Shown: positions 42,765 through 50,412 of the stretch, piece by piece
How the letters are laid out: each line of letters opens with the position of its first letter
How positions within the stretch are numbered: position 1 is the stretch's first letter
Assembly: GCA_015485665.1 (NCBI GenBank)
Contig: WFTC01000001.1
Location: 1 to 64,000, forward strand
DNA: 64,000 bases
DNA from: Candidatus Altimarinota bacterium
GTDB lineage: Bacteria; Patescibacteriota; Gracilibacteria; UBA1369; 2-02-FULL-48-14
Direction of reading: 5' to 3'
Made by a program: the position numbers and the translations under genes
Notes under the pieces: model-generated
Databases searched by the model: none
What the model was told of the DNA's origin: nothing
Seen by the model: the letters and a program-made list of their open reading frames with translations, nothing else

Positions 42765-44699
42765 TTAATTGTAACAAGCTTCACACAGCTTACTTAAGCT
42801 TAAATATTTAATTTGACTGTGATCTTCCATCAGGGATAGCTTTTGGGCTAAAACACTAAAATTTTCACCTGCAGCATGAGGATGTTCCTCATGTGAATAA
42901 AACTCCCAGTCACTTGCTTCAAAAACAATAAAAGGAGGAAAAGAGTGTGCCTTCCAAAAAGCTTGAATATGTCTTATTGAAGCTAATAATTCATCTTCAC
43001 TCATATTCAACAAATTTTTAAGATCCATGCGCAAGTAACTAGCAAAAGGCAAGGCATACCGCCACTCCAAAAGACTTACGGGATCTTCTGAAACAGGTAA
43101 ATACTCAAAACCATATTCATGGATTATATCCAGCATAGTTTCGTTTATTTCTGTTTTAGGACGAAGCATTCTTATATTTTGAAGGTTTTTTGCGGCAAGA
43201 TTATCTTGTAATTGCCTTAATGCTTTACGTTGAGCTGGTAAGTTTTTCCAACTTTGTCTACTGGGAATCAAACCTATTTCATGACCCATTTTTTGTAATT
43301 CTTTTATTGTTTCAGCCCACATATCCAGCAAAGCTTCATCAAAAAATAAAGTTAATTTTATTTCCAGAGTATCTGCAAATTCTACGGTTCGTTGTAAAAA
43401 ATCTTCAGTATTTTCATCATTTGCAATGTTCAAGCTAAGGCAGAAATAAAGTCTTTTTTTCCCCTTCATATTCTTTGCCCATTTCCTGTCTCTTAATTTA
43501 ATAAAAGGAATAGACCAAGGCATAAGTTTTTTTCTTTTTTCTACTTTTCCTTTGTTTTTATCTAAAATCGCTTCATAAAGTTTCAGATGTTTTTCTACAC
43601 TGTTTTCCCAGTTATATTTTTCTTCAATCAGAACACGGCTGTATTTTCCCATTTGTGCAAGTTGGGGATTGAGTGCAAAATATTCAATATAATAGGCAAG
43701 TTCATTAACATCTTCCGCCGGAACTATGTAACCGTTTTGATTGTCTAGGACAAGCCTTCGCACATCTCCAACGTCTGTGGCAAGAATTGGCAGCGAAGCG
43801 GCACAAGCTTGAAGCAAGCCTTGAGGTAGACCATCCCAACGTGAAGGCAAAACAAAAAATTGGCTATTTTTGAAAAGTTTAACAAGGGAGTCTTGACTTA
43901 GCTTACCGTAAAAACGTAAATATTTTGATATCTCCAAATCTTTCGCCAGATTTTTCAAATTGGCAAGCTCCGGACCTTCTCCTATAATATGAAAGACAAA
44001 ATCTTTGCGTGACTGAATGAATTCAGCAGAGGATAATACTTTTTGCAATGCTTTAAGCAGATTATCCACACCTTTATTATGGTTGAGAGAACCAACATAT
44101 AAGGCTGCAAATCTGTCTTGATTGACTTTATTTTCAACTTTATCAAACTGGACCGTATCTATACCATCAGGAATGAATAAGATATTTTTATTTATGTTTT
44201 TAAGTTTTAAAAACCTTTCCGTAACAGAGATTTCATGATCGTATTTGGTTTCAAGAAACATTATACGGTGCAATATTTTTCTAATACTCCGACCTCGCAT
44301 AAAAATTGCATGGTCATGAATCGTTAAGACTGTCGGAATACGAGTTATCCATGATGCACATTTCATGATTATAGCGCTAAGTGCATCATGTGCATGATAA
44401 ATACGATAAGAGCGCCATGAAAATAGTAAGCGACAGAAAAGTAATAGGGCAAAGAGTAAAGACCACTGTGTAAGTCTGTGTATGCGAACACCCTCCAGAT
44501 TCTCCACAGCTTTTTCTTCTTTGCTAAGACTTCCTTGCATTGATTTGGTAAATATATCAACTTCATAGGCATATTTTTTTGATAAAGCTTCAGCTAATTT
44601 AGCCACATGCACTTGTTTACTGCCATCAACCGGAAACCATGTGTCAATCATTATGGCTATACGGATTTTTTCCTTCCTAATTTTCCTGATTTTCATCAT
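42765..44699 (-). CDS. GT4 glycosyltransferase fused to a polysaccharide deacetylase-like domain
   Basis: 644 residues. An N-terminal GT-B enzyme (about 10-385) has MIDTWFPVDGSKQVHVAKLAE, YVGSLNHNKGVDNLLKAL and the donor motif DGLPQGLLQACAASLPIL, in which both glutamates of E-x7-E are replaced (Asp, Gln). The C-terminal 220 residues (about 420-644) look like a NodB-type fold: KRLYFCLSLNIANDENTEDF, LQKMGHEIGLIPSR and MLRPKTEINETMLDIIHEYG. The usual metal His pair is not evident. The start overlaps the DUF1385 gene by 4 bp. The likely role is surface glycan assembly. Confidence 0.75.
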   Translation of the reverse strand: MMKIRKIRKEKIRIAIMIDTWFPVDGSKQVHVAKLAEALSKKYAYEVDIFTKSMQGSLSKEEKAVENLEGVRIHRLTQWSLLFALLLFCRLLFSWRSYRIYHAHDALSAIIMKCASWITRIPTVLTIHDHAIFMRGRSIRKILHRIMFLETKYDHEISVTERFLKLKNINKNILFIPDGIDTVQFDKVENKVNQDRFAALYVGSLNHNKGVDNLLKALQKVLSSAEFIQSRKDFVFHIIGEGPELANLKNLAKDLEISKYLRFYGKLSQDSLVKLFKNSQFFVLPSRWDGLPQGLLQACAASLPILATDVGDVRRLVLDNQNGYIVPAEDVNELAYYIEYFALNPQLAQMGKYSRVLIEEKYNWENSVEKHLKLYEAILDKNKGKVEKRKKLMPWSIPFIKLRDRKWAKNMKGKKRLYFCLSLNIANDENTEDFLQRTVEFADTLEIKLTLFFDEALLDMWAETIKELQKMGHEIGLIPSRQSWKNLPAQRKALRQLQDNLAAKNLQNIRMLRPKTEINETMLDIIHEYGFEYLPVSEDPVSLLEWRYALPFASYLRMDLKNLLNMSEDELLASIRHIQAFWKAHSFPPFIVFEASDWEFYSHEEHPHAAGENFSVLAQKLSLMEDHSQIKYLSLSKLCEACYN

Positions 44700-45637
44700 A
44701 GAAGTGGTGAGTCTTCCGCTTTAAGAGAGCTTTTCAGGGCATGAAGAGCAACTTCCAATTGTTCATCTGTTGGTTCTTTTGTTGTCAGCTTTTGAATCCA
44801 AAGTCCGGGTAAAGATAAAAGTCGCATAATAGGATTATTTTGCTTTTTAGAGCTGATTTTTAAAAATTCATAACTTACGCCGGCAATCAAAGGGATGACC
44901 GCTATTCGTAATGCCAACATGCTTTGGAAGCTTTCAGCCGGCGGTAGCACAGTATAAACCAAGATACTCATTAAAATCACAATGAAAATAAAACTTGTGC
45001 CACACCTCGGATGGAAACGACTTTGTTTTCTGGCATTTTCAATATTTAGCTTTAAACCTTGCTCGTAAGTCCTTATGGATTTGTGTTCCGCTCCATGATA
45101 TTGAAATACGCGCCGAATATCTTTTAGCAGGCTGATTAATAAAATATAGCTGATAAAGATAAGAATCTTAACAATTCCATCTACAGCATTGAAGAGCAGA
45201 TAATATCTTTCCAGTAATGGTAAAAATTCGGCAAGTTTTCCGGCTATCCAAAGCGGTATGAATTTAACGAGAAATAAGGTGAAAGCCAAGGTGCCCAGTA
45301 CATAGATTATTGTAAAAATACTTGTTGCAAGCTTCATTATGAAACTCTGGTGTTTTAGCTCTTTTTCATGCTCGCCAAGAAAAACATCATTTGAGTAGTC
45401 CAATGCTTTAAATCCTATATTCATTGATTCTGCCAGATGAACAATTCCACGAATCAAAGGCAGATTCAAAAAGCTCATTTTGTGAATAAGGCTATTAAAT
45501 GAAGTTTGCTTTGTATGGATCTTCCCTTTTTCATCACGAACACTAACAACCCAAAAGTTTGGAGATCTCATCATTACCCCCTCAATCACGGCTTGCCCTC
45601 CTATTGCAAAGTCTATCTTTTCAGCTTTTTTTTCCAT
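44696..45637 (-). CDS. DUF1385 (YqhQ-like) membrane protein
   Basis: 313 residues. The N-terminal signature is GGQAVIEGVMMRSPNFWVVSVR. The later conserved block is RVFQYHGAEHKSIRTYEQGL followed by HPRCGTSFIFIVI. About four to five membrane helices are present. The family is widespread in Gram-positive bacteria, and its biochemical role is not settled. It starts 73 bp from the divergent SPFH gene and is coupled to the GT4 fusion downstream. Confidence 0.87.
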   Translation of the reverse strand: MEKKAEKIDFAIGGQAVIEGVMMRSPNFWVVSVRDEKGKIHTKQTSFNSLIHKMSFLNLPLIRGIVHLAESMNIGFKALDYSNDVFLGEHEKELKHQSFIMKLATSIFTIIYVLGTLAFTLFLVKFIPLWIAGKLAEFLPLLERYYLLFNAVDGIVKILIFISYILLISLLKDIRRVFQYHGAEHKSIRTYEQGLKLNIENARKQSRFHPRCGTSFIFIVILMSILVYTVLPPAESFQSMLALRIAVIPLIAGVSYEFLKISSKKQNNPIMRLLSLPGLWIQKLTTKEPTDEQLEVALHALKSSLKAEDSPLL

Positions 45638-45662
45638 TGTGGCTATTTTGCCAGATTCTCTT

Positions 45663-45689
45663 TTGTGAGACTAGTCAAAGTGTTAATAT
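45663..45689 (+). promoter_or_regulatory. Palindrome-like site in the SPFH gene upstream region
   Basis: GACTAGTCAAAG (about 45669-45680) matches most of the TTGACTAGTCAA core. It lies between weak hexamers TTGTGA (45663-45668) and TAATAT (45684-45689) that are only 15 bp apart. Confidence 0.35.
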
Positions 45690-45710
45690 GGACACGCTTA
45701 ATACATATTT

Positions 45711-46511
45711 ATGTTTAATTCATATTTGTATAAATTCTTTCTCTTAATAGCATCACTACTACTAATAATAATGCCTTTTTTAGTTTTACTTCTGATTATT
45801 GTTTTATTCAATATTCGTCAGATTAACGAATATCAGCATGGTATTTTGTTTACATTTGGTAAATTTTCAAAAGTTCTTAATCCAGGTTGGCACATTGTAT
45901 TGCCAATTTTTCAATCCATTAAGAAGGTGGATTTGAGAGTGCGCACTGTAGATGTTCCAACTCAAGAAACGCTTACCAAAGATAATATTTCAGTTGGAGT
46001 AAATGCTGTGCTGTATTTTAAAGTGCGTGATGCGCAAAAAGCCATAATTAATGTGGAAAATTTTTATTATGCAACATCTCAATTAGCTCAAACAACAATG
46101 CGTAATTCAGTTGGAGAGGTTGTTCTTGACATATTGCTTTCAAGTAGAGAGGACATTTCTGAAAAGATCAGATCTACGGTAGATCAGCTTACCGATGAAT
46201 GGGGGATTGAAGTTGTCAATGTGGAACTTAAAGACATTTTAATTCCCCATGGAATGAAAAGAACAATAGCCAAAGAAGCTGAAGCGGAAAGAGAAAGACG
46301 GGCAATGATTACAAAAGCACAAGGAGAAATTGCGGCTGCTAAAAATCTTAAGAAGGCAGCTGAGTTACTTGGAAAGGTGCCCGGAGCTCTGCATATACGT
46401 ACATTGCAGTCAATTAACGATATTTCTTCAAATCAATCCAATACCACAGTTTGGATGGTACCCGTTGAAATGATGGATGCTTTTGCTTCCATGGGAGTTA
46501 AACGGAAATAA
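45711..46511 (+). CDS. SPFH/Band 7 membrane protein (slipin-like)
   Basis: 266 residues. An N-terminal membrane hairpin (about 5-38) is followed by the SPFH domain: INEYQHGILFTFGKFSKVLNPGW in the family position, VDLRVRTVDVPTQETLTKDN and VGVNAVLYFKVRDAQKAI. A charged coiled segment (AKEAEAERERRAMITKAQGE) follows. Such proteins form large oligomeric membrane rings that organise microdomains or regulate proteases. No NfeD partner is adjacent; an AroE-like gene follows 2 bp downstream. Confidence 0.9.
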   Translation: MFNSYLYKFFLLIASLLLIIMPFLVLLLIIVLFNIRQINEYQHGILFTFGKFSKVLNPGWHIVLPIFQSIKKVDLRVRTVDVPTQETLTKDNISVGVNAVLYFKVRDAQKAIINVENFYYATSQLAQTTMRNSVGEVVLDILLSSREDISEKIRSTVDQLTDEWGIEVVNVELKDILIPHGMKRTIAKEAEAERERRAMITKAQGEIAAAKNLKKAAELLGKVPGALHIRTLQSINDISSNQSNTTVWMVPVEMMDAFASMGVKRK

Positions 46512-46513
46512 TT

Positions 46514-47314
46514 ATGAAGCACTTTCGTGTTATTACATATCCTTTATCTTACAGGATTACAGAGCCGATCATGAATGCCTCTTTTCAAGAGATGGGCTTT
46601 GAGGGTAAATATGATTCAAAAGAGGTGAGCGAGGAAGGTTTAGAGGAAGAGATAAATAAGCTCAAATCAGGAGAGCTGTACGGCATATCACTCTTTACTC
46701 CGCATAAAGGACCGGCTTTGGAGTTTTGTGATGAAATTTCAGATGAAGCAAAGCATATTGGAGCTGTAAATTATATTCAAAAGAAAGGAGAAAAATTAAT
46801 TGCTTACAATTTGGATTGGGAGGGTGCAATGCGTGCAATAAGGCAAAAAATGCCGGATATTTCAGGAAAAAACATGCTGGTTTTGGGTGCTGGAGCTGCG
46901 GGTAGAGCTGTGGCTTATTTTGCCCGTGAAGAAGGTGCAAATGTTATTTTATGGAATCGTACTCCTGAAAAGGCAAAATCTTATGCTGAGCGAATTTCCA
47001 TTGATTGGATTGAAGATCTTACATATTTAAAAAGCTCGCCTCAAATCATTGTCAATGCCACACGTTTATCTTGTCAAGATAGACAACAGAGTCTTCTGCC
47101 ATTCATTTTATGGGAAAAAGTGGAACTGGCAATGGAGTCCGTATGCAGGTCTACAAGTTTATTTTTAGAAGAGGCAAGGGCTATGAATGTGCAATATTTG
47201 ATTGAAGGAGAGGATTGGGCGAGACATCAGATGAATGCTCTTCTCAGGCATATTTTGGACAGGGAAATGGAAGAAAGTCTCATGCAGAATATAATTCATG
47301 AAGTTCTTAGATAG
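46514..47314 (+). CDS. Shikimate dehydrogenase-like protein
   Basis: 266 residues. The substrate domain keeps the catalytic lysine in GISLFTPHKGPALEF (normally NVTxPxK) and an aspartate in YNLDWEGAMRAI. GAVNYI and a Rossmann motif VLGAGAAGRAVAYFAREEGA with WNRTPEKA follow. The N-terminal SxS shikimate-binding motif is altered (YPLSYRITEPIMN). It could be a divergent AroE or a relative acting on another substrate; no other aro gene is nearby. It overlaps lspA tail to tail by 8 bp. Confidence 0.75.
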   Translation: MKHFRVITYPLSYRITEPIMNASFQEMGFEGKYDSKEVSEEGLEEEINKLKSGELYGISLFTPHKGPALEFCDEISDEAKHIGAVNYIQKKGEKLIAYNLDWEGAMRAIRQKMPDISGKNMLVLGAGAAGRAVAYFAREEGANVILWNRTPEKAKSYAERISIDWIEDLTYLKSSPQIIVNATRLSCQDRQQSLLPFILWEKVELAMESVCRSTSLFLEEARAMNVQYLIEGEDWARHQMNALLRHILDREMEESLMQNIIHEVLR

Positions 47315-47774
47315 AATCTTCATCTTGTCTGGCAATCAAATAACCCATCAAAAAAACGCCACTTAATATCCATACATCGGATAAATTAAAATTAGGCCAC
47401 CAATAAATTTTTATAAAGTCCACAACATATCCAAGACGAACTCTATCTATAAGGTTACCGAGTGCGCCGGCAAGAATCATTGATAAAGAAGTGAGATGCC
47501 ATTTGTCTTGCCATAATTTTTCTTGAATCGCAAGATAAGTACCCATTCCAAGTATAGCCATGCTGAAAAGAAAAATTATCCAAGTTGGCAGATCAATTCC
47601 AAAAACAATTCCATCGTTGTAAACAAGCTGCCATCCAAAATCTACTCTATCCCCCAAATTCAAAGAAGAGACTGCTTTAAACTTACTTGCCTGATCAATC
47701 ACAAGCAAAATACCGGTTGTGATGCTGAAACGAAGCCATAATTTATCCAGAATTGTGCTTGAGATTTCTTTCAT
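47307..47774 (-). CDS. lspA: Signal peptidase II (lipoprotein signal peptidase)
   Basis: 155 residues, four membrane helices. The catalytic aspartates sit in LAGALGNLIDRVRLGYVVDF, and YNDGIVFGI matches the family motif near helix 1-2. It removes the signal peptide of diacylated prolipoproteins such as the TPR lipoprotein at 39490. AGGAG lies only 2-3 bp before the ATG, too close for a good Shine-Dalgarno. Confidence 0.93.
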   Translation of the reverse strand: MKEISSTILDKLWLRFSITTGILLVIDQASKFKAVSSLNLGDRVDFGWQLVYNDGIVFGIDLPTWIIFLFSMAILGMGTYLAIQEKLWQDKWHLTSLSMILAGALGNLIDRVRLGYVVDFIKIYWWPNFNLSDVWILSGVFLMGYLIARQDEDSI

Positions 47775-47820
47775 CTCCTACAAGATAAACAGAGCTGAGA
47801 AAAAAGTCCAAGCAGGTATA

Positions 47821-47849
47821 TTGACAAAAAGCACAAAAATATATATTAT
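47821..47849 (+). promoter_or_regulatory. Promoter of the repeat-array gene
   Basis: Consensus TTGACA (47821-47826) and TATTAT (47844-47849) with a 17-bp spacer. The start would be about 47856, 27 bp before the ATG. Confidence 0.75.
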
Positions 47850-47874
47850 AGACTATATTGAGCAAAATTACTGA

Positions 47875-47947
47875 CGCTGCTTATGCATACAAATACAGAA
47901 CAGACGCCGAATGAACCGCTGCAACAAGAGAGTGTTTTTGATGAAAA
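47875..47947 (+). repeat. 73-bp module, copy 1 (others at 48010-48082 and 49057-49129)
   Basis: The three copies are essentially identical and encode the same 21-residue string starting MHTNTEQTPNEP. Copy 1 includes the start codon and the eight bases before it. Copies 2 and 3 are also preceded by matching sequence encoding NKVQALL and followed by the start of a repeat array. Confidence 0.9.
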
Positions 47948-50363
47948 AGGAAAGGAAAAAGGAAAAAAAGTATCAGGTGTTATGAGTAGAATTCGTAATA
48001 AAGTTCAGGCGCTGCTTATGCATACAAATACAGAACAGACGCCGAATGAACCGCTGCAACAAGAGAGTGTTTTTGATGAAAATAAAAATGAACAAGGGAA
48101 TGAACAAGGAAATGAACAAGGGAGTGAACAAGAGAATGAACAAGGGAGTGAACAAGGGAGTGAACAAGAGAGTGAACAAGGGAATGAACAAGGAAATGAA
48201 CAAGGGAGTGAACAAGAGAATGAACAAGAGAATGAACAAGAGAATGAACAAGAGAGTGAACAAGGGAATGAACAAGGGAATGAACAAGGGAATGAACAAG
48301 AGAGTGAACAAGGGAATGAACAAGGGAATGAACAAGGGAATGAACAAGGGAATGAACAAGGGAGTGAACAAGGGAATGAACAAGAGAGTGAACAAGGGAA
48401 TGAACAAGGGAATGAACAAGGGAATGAACAAGGGAATGAACAAGGGAGTGTGTTTAATGGAATTAAGGATATTATGCGTATACCGCACACATTAAGAACA
48501 ATTCCTTTGCGGGAATTTTTATCCGGTCTTGATAGGGGTAATCTGCAAAATGCCCTCTCTTCCATTTTAACCTTAAGTGATGCATGCGCTTTAGATGACA
48601 CTACAAAACAAGATATTCTAAATATATGTGGATTCTCAAAAGCGCCAACAGCGCAAGTATTTTTCTCTCGTCTGAGAGAACTGATTGTGCTTATGCAACA
48701 TGTTGTACATTTACCTGATTTGCGTAGTAAAAATGGATGGAAACAAGTTATGGGTCGTGAGTCTGCTGACAATAGTAATAAAAACGTGGCTGATAATGTT
48801 GAACTGTATATGAAAGCATTGCATAATATTGTGAAATTCTTTACAGGAGATGAATCTTTAGAGTTACCAGAGTCAAATACAGGTGTTAGCTTGAAAAAGC
48901 GGGCTCATTCACATTTAATGTGGAAGAATCATTTTAAAGCCTTGAGAGAATGTGATAGTGAAAAATATGATTCAATCTTTGAAAATGAAAAAGGAAATGA
49001 AAAAGGAAATGAAAAAGTATTAGGTATTATGAGTCGCATTAGTAATAAAGTTCAGGCGCTGCTTATGCATACAAATACAGAACAGACGCCGAATGAACCG
49101 CTGCAACAAGAGAGTGTTTTTGATGAAAATAAAAATGAACAAGGGAGTGAACAAGAGAATGAAAAAGGGAAAGGGAATGAAAAAAGAAAAGGGAAAGGAA
49201 AAGGGAATGAAAAAAGAAAAGGGAAAGGAAATGAAAAAGGAAAAGGGAAAGGGAATGAAAAAAGAAAAGGGAAAGGAAAAGAGAATGAAAAAAGAAAAGG
49301 GAATGAAAAAAGAAAAGGGAAAGGAAAAGGAAAGGAAAAAGGGAAAGGAAATGAAAAAGGGAAAGGAAATGAAAAAGGGAAAGGAAAAGGAAAGGAAAAA
49401 GGGAAAGGAAATGAAAAAGGGAAAGAGAATGAAAAAGGGAAAGGAAAGGAAAAAGGAAAAGGAAAGGAAAAAGGAAAAGGGAAAGGAAATGAAAAAGGGA
49501 AAGGAAATGAAAAAGGGAAAGAGAATGAAAAAGGGAAAGGAAATGAAAAAGGGAAAGGAAATGAAAAAGGGAAAGGAAATGAAAAAGGAAAAGGGATAAA
49601 TAAGCTTGTATTAGCTTATCTTGCAGCGGTTACAACTGAATGGACGTTTAGAACAGGAAGGACATGTGTTAAAACAGGCTATGGTGTATCACGGTCATTT
49701 GCTAGATTAATAAAGGAGTCTGTTAGTACACCATTTGAATGTGCTGTAGAAAGCAGTCGTCAATATGGGGAAAAAGGATTGAGTATTATGTATCCTCCTA
49801 AAGAAAAATCATCCGAACATACATGGCCAAAACATATGGCTCGTAAGGTGGTGCGAGTACTTGCTGCTGCTGCTTTGGCACCTCCTTTATCTGTTGTAGG
49901 ATTTGCTGTAGGAGGAATCAATGGTGCGATAAATGGTATGAAAGAAATTCCTTCTAACGTTAGTGATGCTTTGAATGAAGTTAGTGAAGGTGTTAGAGAG
50001 GCAATTGTGGACAATACAAAGAATGCTGTCACTTTGGCTGGATTTAGGGCATTCCTGCCAAGTACATTACTGCCAAGTAATATAAAGAAGCCAACAGTTG
50101 GAGAAATAATGGAACTGGAGAATGTATGGAAAGAATTTAAGCCCGATGTTTTACGGGCTTACAATGCAAGTACAAAGAACAATCAGTTCGAAAGATTCAT
50201 GGATGCCCTATCAGTCTTGAGTAGAGATGATCTTCTTAAATTAACAAATACAATTGTTAATACTTTTGATCTTGCCGAAGGAGAAGAGCTGCGTGCCACA
50301 CTTTGGAGTGTTTTCCCGTTTATATTAAGTAACTTAATTGGTGGGGACGCAGAGAAAACATAG
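47883..50363 (+). CDS. 826-residue protein with acidic and basic low-complexity arrays
   Basis: No family is recognised. Residues 1-68 hold two copies of a 21-residue module (MHTNTEQTPNEPLQQESVFD). Residues 69-188 are thirty tetrads of (N/S)EQ(G/E). A non-repetitive helical domain follows (about 189-370; LRTIPLREFLSGLDRGNLQN). A third module copy is at about 392-415, and residues 426-571 form a basic EKGKGN array. The C-terminal domain (572-826) has a hydrophobic stretch AAAALAPPLSVVGFAVGGIN. There is no signal peptide. The single frame stays open across everything, and a consensus promoter precedes it, so it is a real gene. Confidence 0.7.
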   Translation: MHTNTEQTPNEPLQQESVFDEKGKEKGKKVSGVMSRIRNKVQALLMHTNTEQTPNEPLQQESVFDENKNEQGNEQGNEQGSEQENEQGSEQGSEQESEQGNEQGNEQGSEQENEQENEQENEQESEQGNEQGNEQGNEQESEQGNEQGNEQGNEQGNEQGSEQGNEQESEQGNEQGNEQGNEQGNEQGSVFNGIKDIMRIPHTLRTIPLREFLSGLDRGNLQNALSSILTLSDACALDDTTKQDILNICGFSKAPTAQVFFSRLRELIVLMQHVVHLPDLRSKNGWKQVMGRESADNSNKNVADNVELYMKALHNIVKFFTGDESLELPESNTGVSLKKRAHSHLMWKNHFKALRECDSEKYDSIFENEKGNEKGNEKVLGIMSRISNKVQALLMHTNTEQTPNEPLQQESVFDENKNEQGSEQENEKGKGNEKRKGKGKGNEKRKGKGNEKGKGKGNEKRKGKGKENEKRKGNEKRKGKGKGKEKGKGNEKGKGNEKGKGKGKEKGKGNEKGKENEKGKGKEKGKGKEKGKGKGNEKGKGNEKGKENEKGKGNEKGKGNEKGKGNEKGKGINKLVLAYLAAVTTEWTFRTGRTCVKTGYGVSRSFARLIKESVSTPFECAVESSRQYGEKGLSIMYPPKEKSSEHTWPKHMARKVVRVLAAAALAPPLSVVGFAVGGINGAINGMKEIPSNVSDALNEVSEGVREAIVDNTKNAVTLAGFRAFLPSTLLPSNIKKPTVGEIMELENVWKEFKPDVLRAYNASTKNNQFERFMDALSVLSRDDLLKLTNTIVNTFDLAEGEELRATLWSVFPFILSNLIGGDAEKT
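48010..48082 (+). repeat. 73-bp module, copy 2
   Basis: Matches copies 1 and 3. It leads directly into the NEQG-type array. Confidence 0.9.
48087..48446 (+). repeat. 12-bp tandem array, 30 units
   Basis: Units of the form (A)(A/G)TGAACAAG(G/A)G(A) encode (N/S)EQ(G/E). Units vary at only three or four positions, and all keep the frame. Confidence 0.95.
49057..49129 (+). repeat. 73-bp module, copy 3
   Basis: Matches copies 1 and 2. It is followed by the same NKNEQG-SEQE start as the first array before the basic array begins. Confidence 0.9.
49158..49595 (+). repeat. Purine-rich 6/12/18-bp tandem array
   Basis: About 438 bp of units such as GAAAAAGGGAAAGGAAAT encode EKGKGN variants with K/R/E changes. 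Apart from a T in each ATG-like step, the + strand is nearly all purine. It differs from the first array mainly by CAA to AAA (Gln to Lys). Confidence 0.95.
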
Positions 50364-50412
50364 AAAACAAAAACATAAACCTATAGTATGAGAGCGTCTT
50401 TTGAGATATTCT

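Noticed and set aside
48087..48446. CRISPR array
   Set aside because: Units are contiguous 12-mers with no unique spacers, lie inside a coding frame, and have no cas genes nearby.
48046..48495. Other long open frames across the NEQG array on both strands (for example MNKG-type and LFIP-type peptides)
   Set aside because: A 12-bp repeat keeps every stop-free frame open. Only the 826-codon frame continues through the unique flanking domains and has a promoter.
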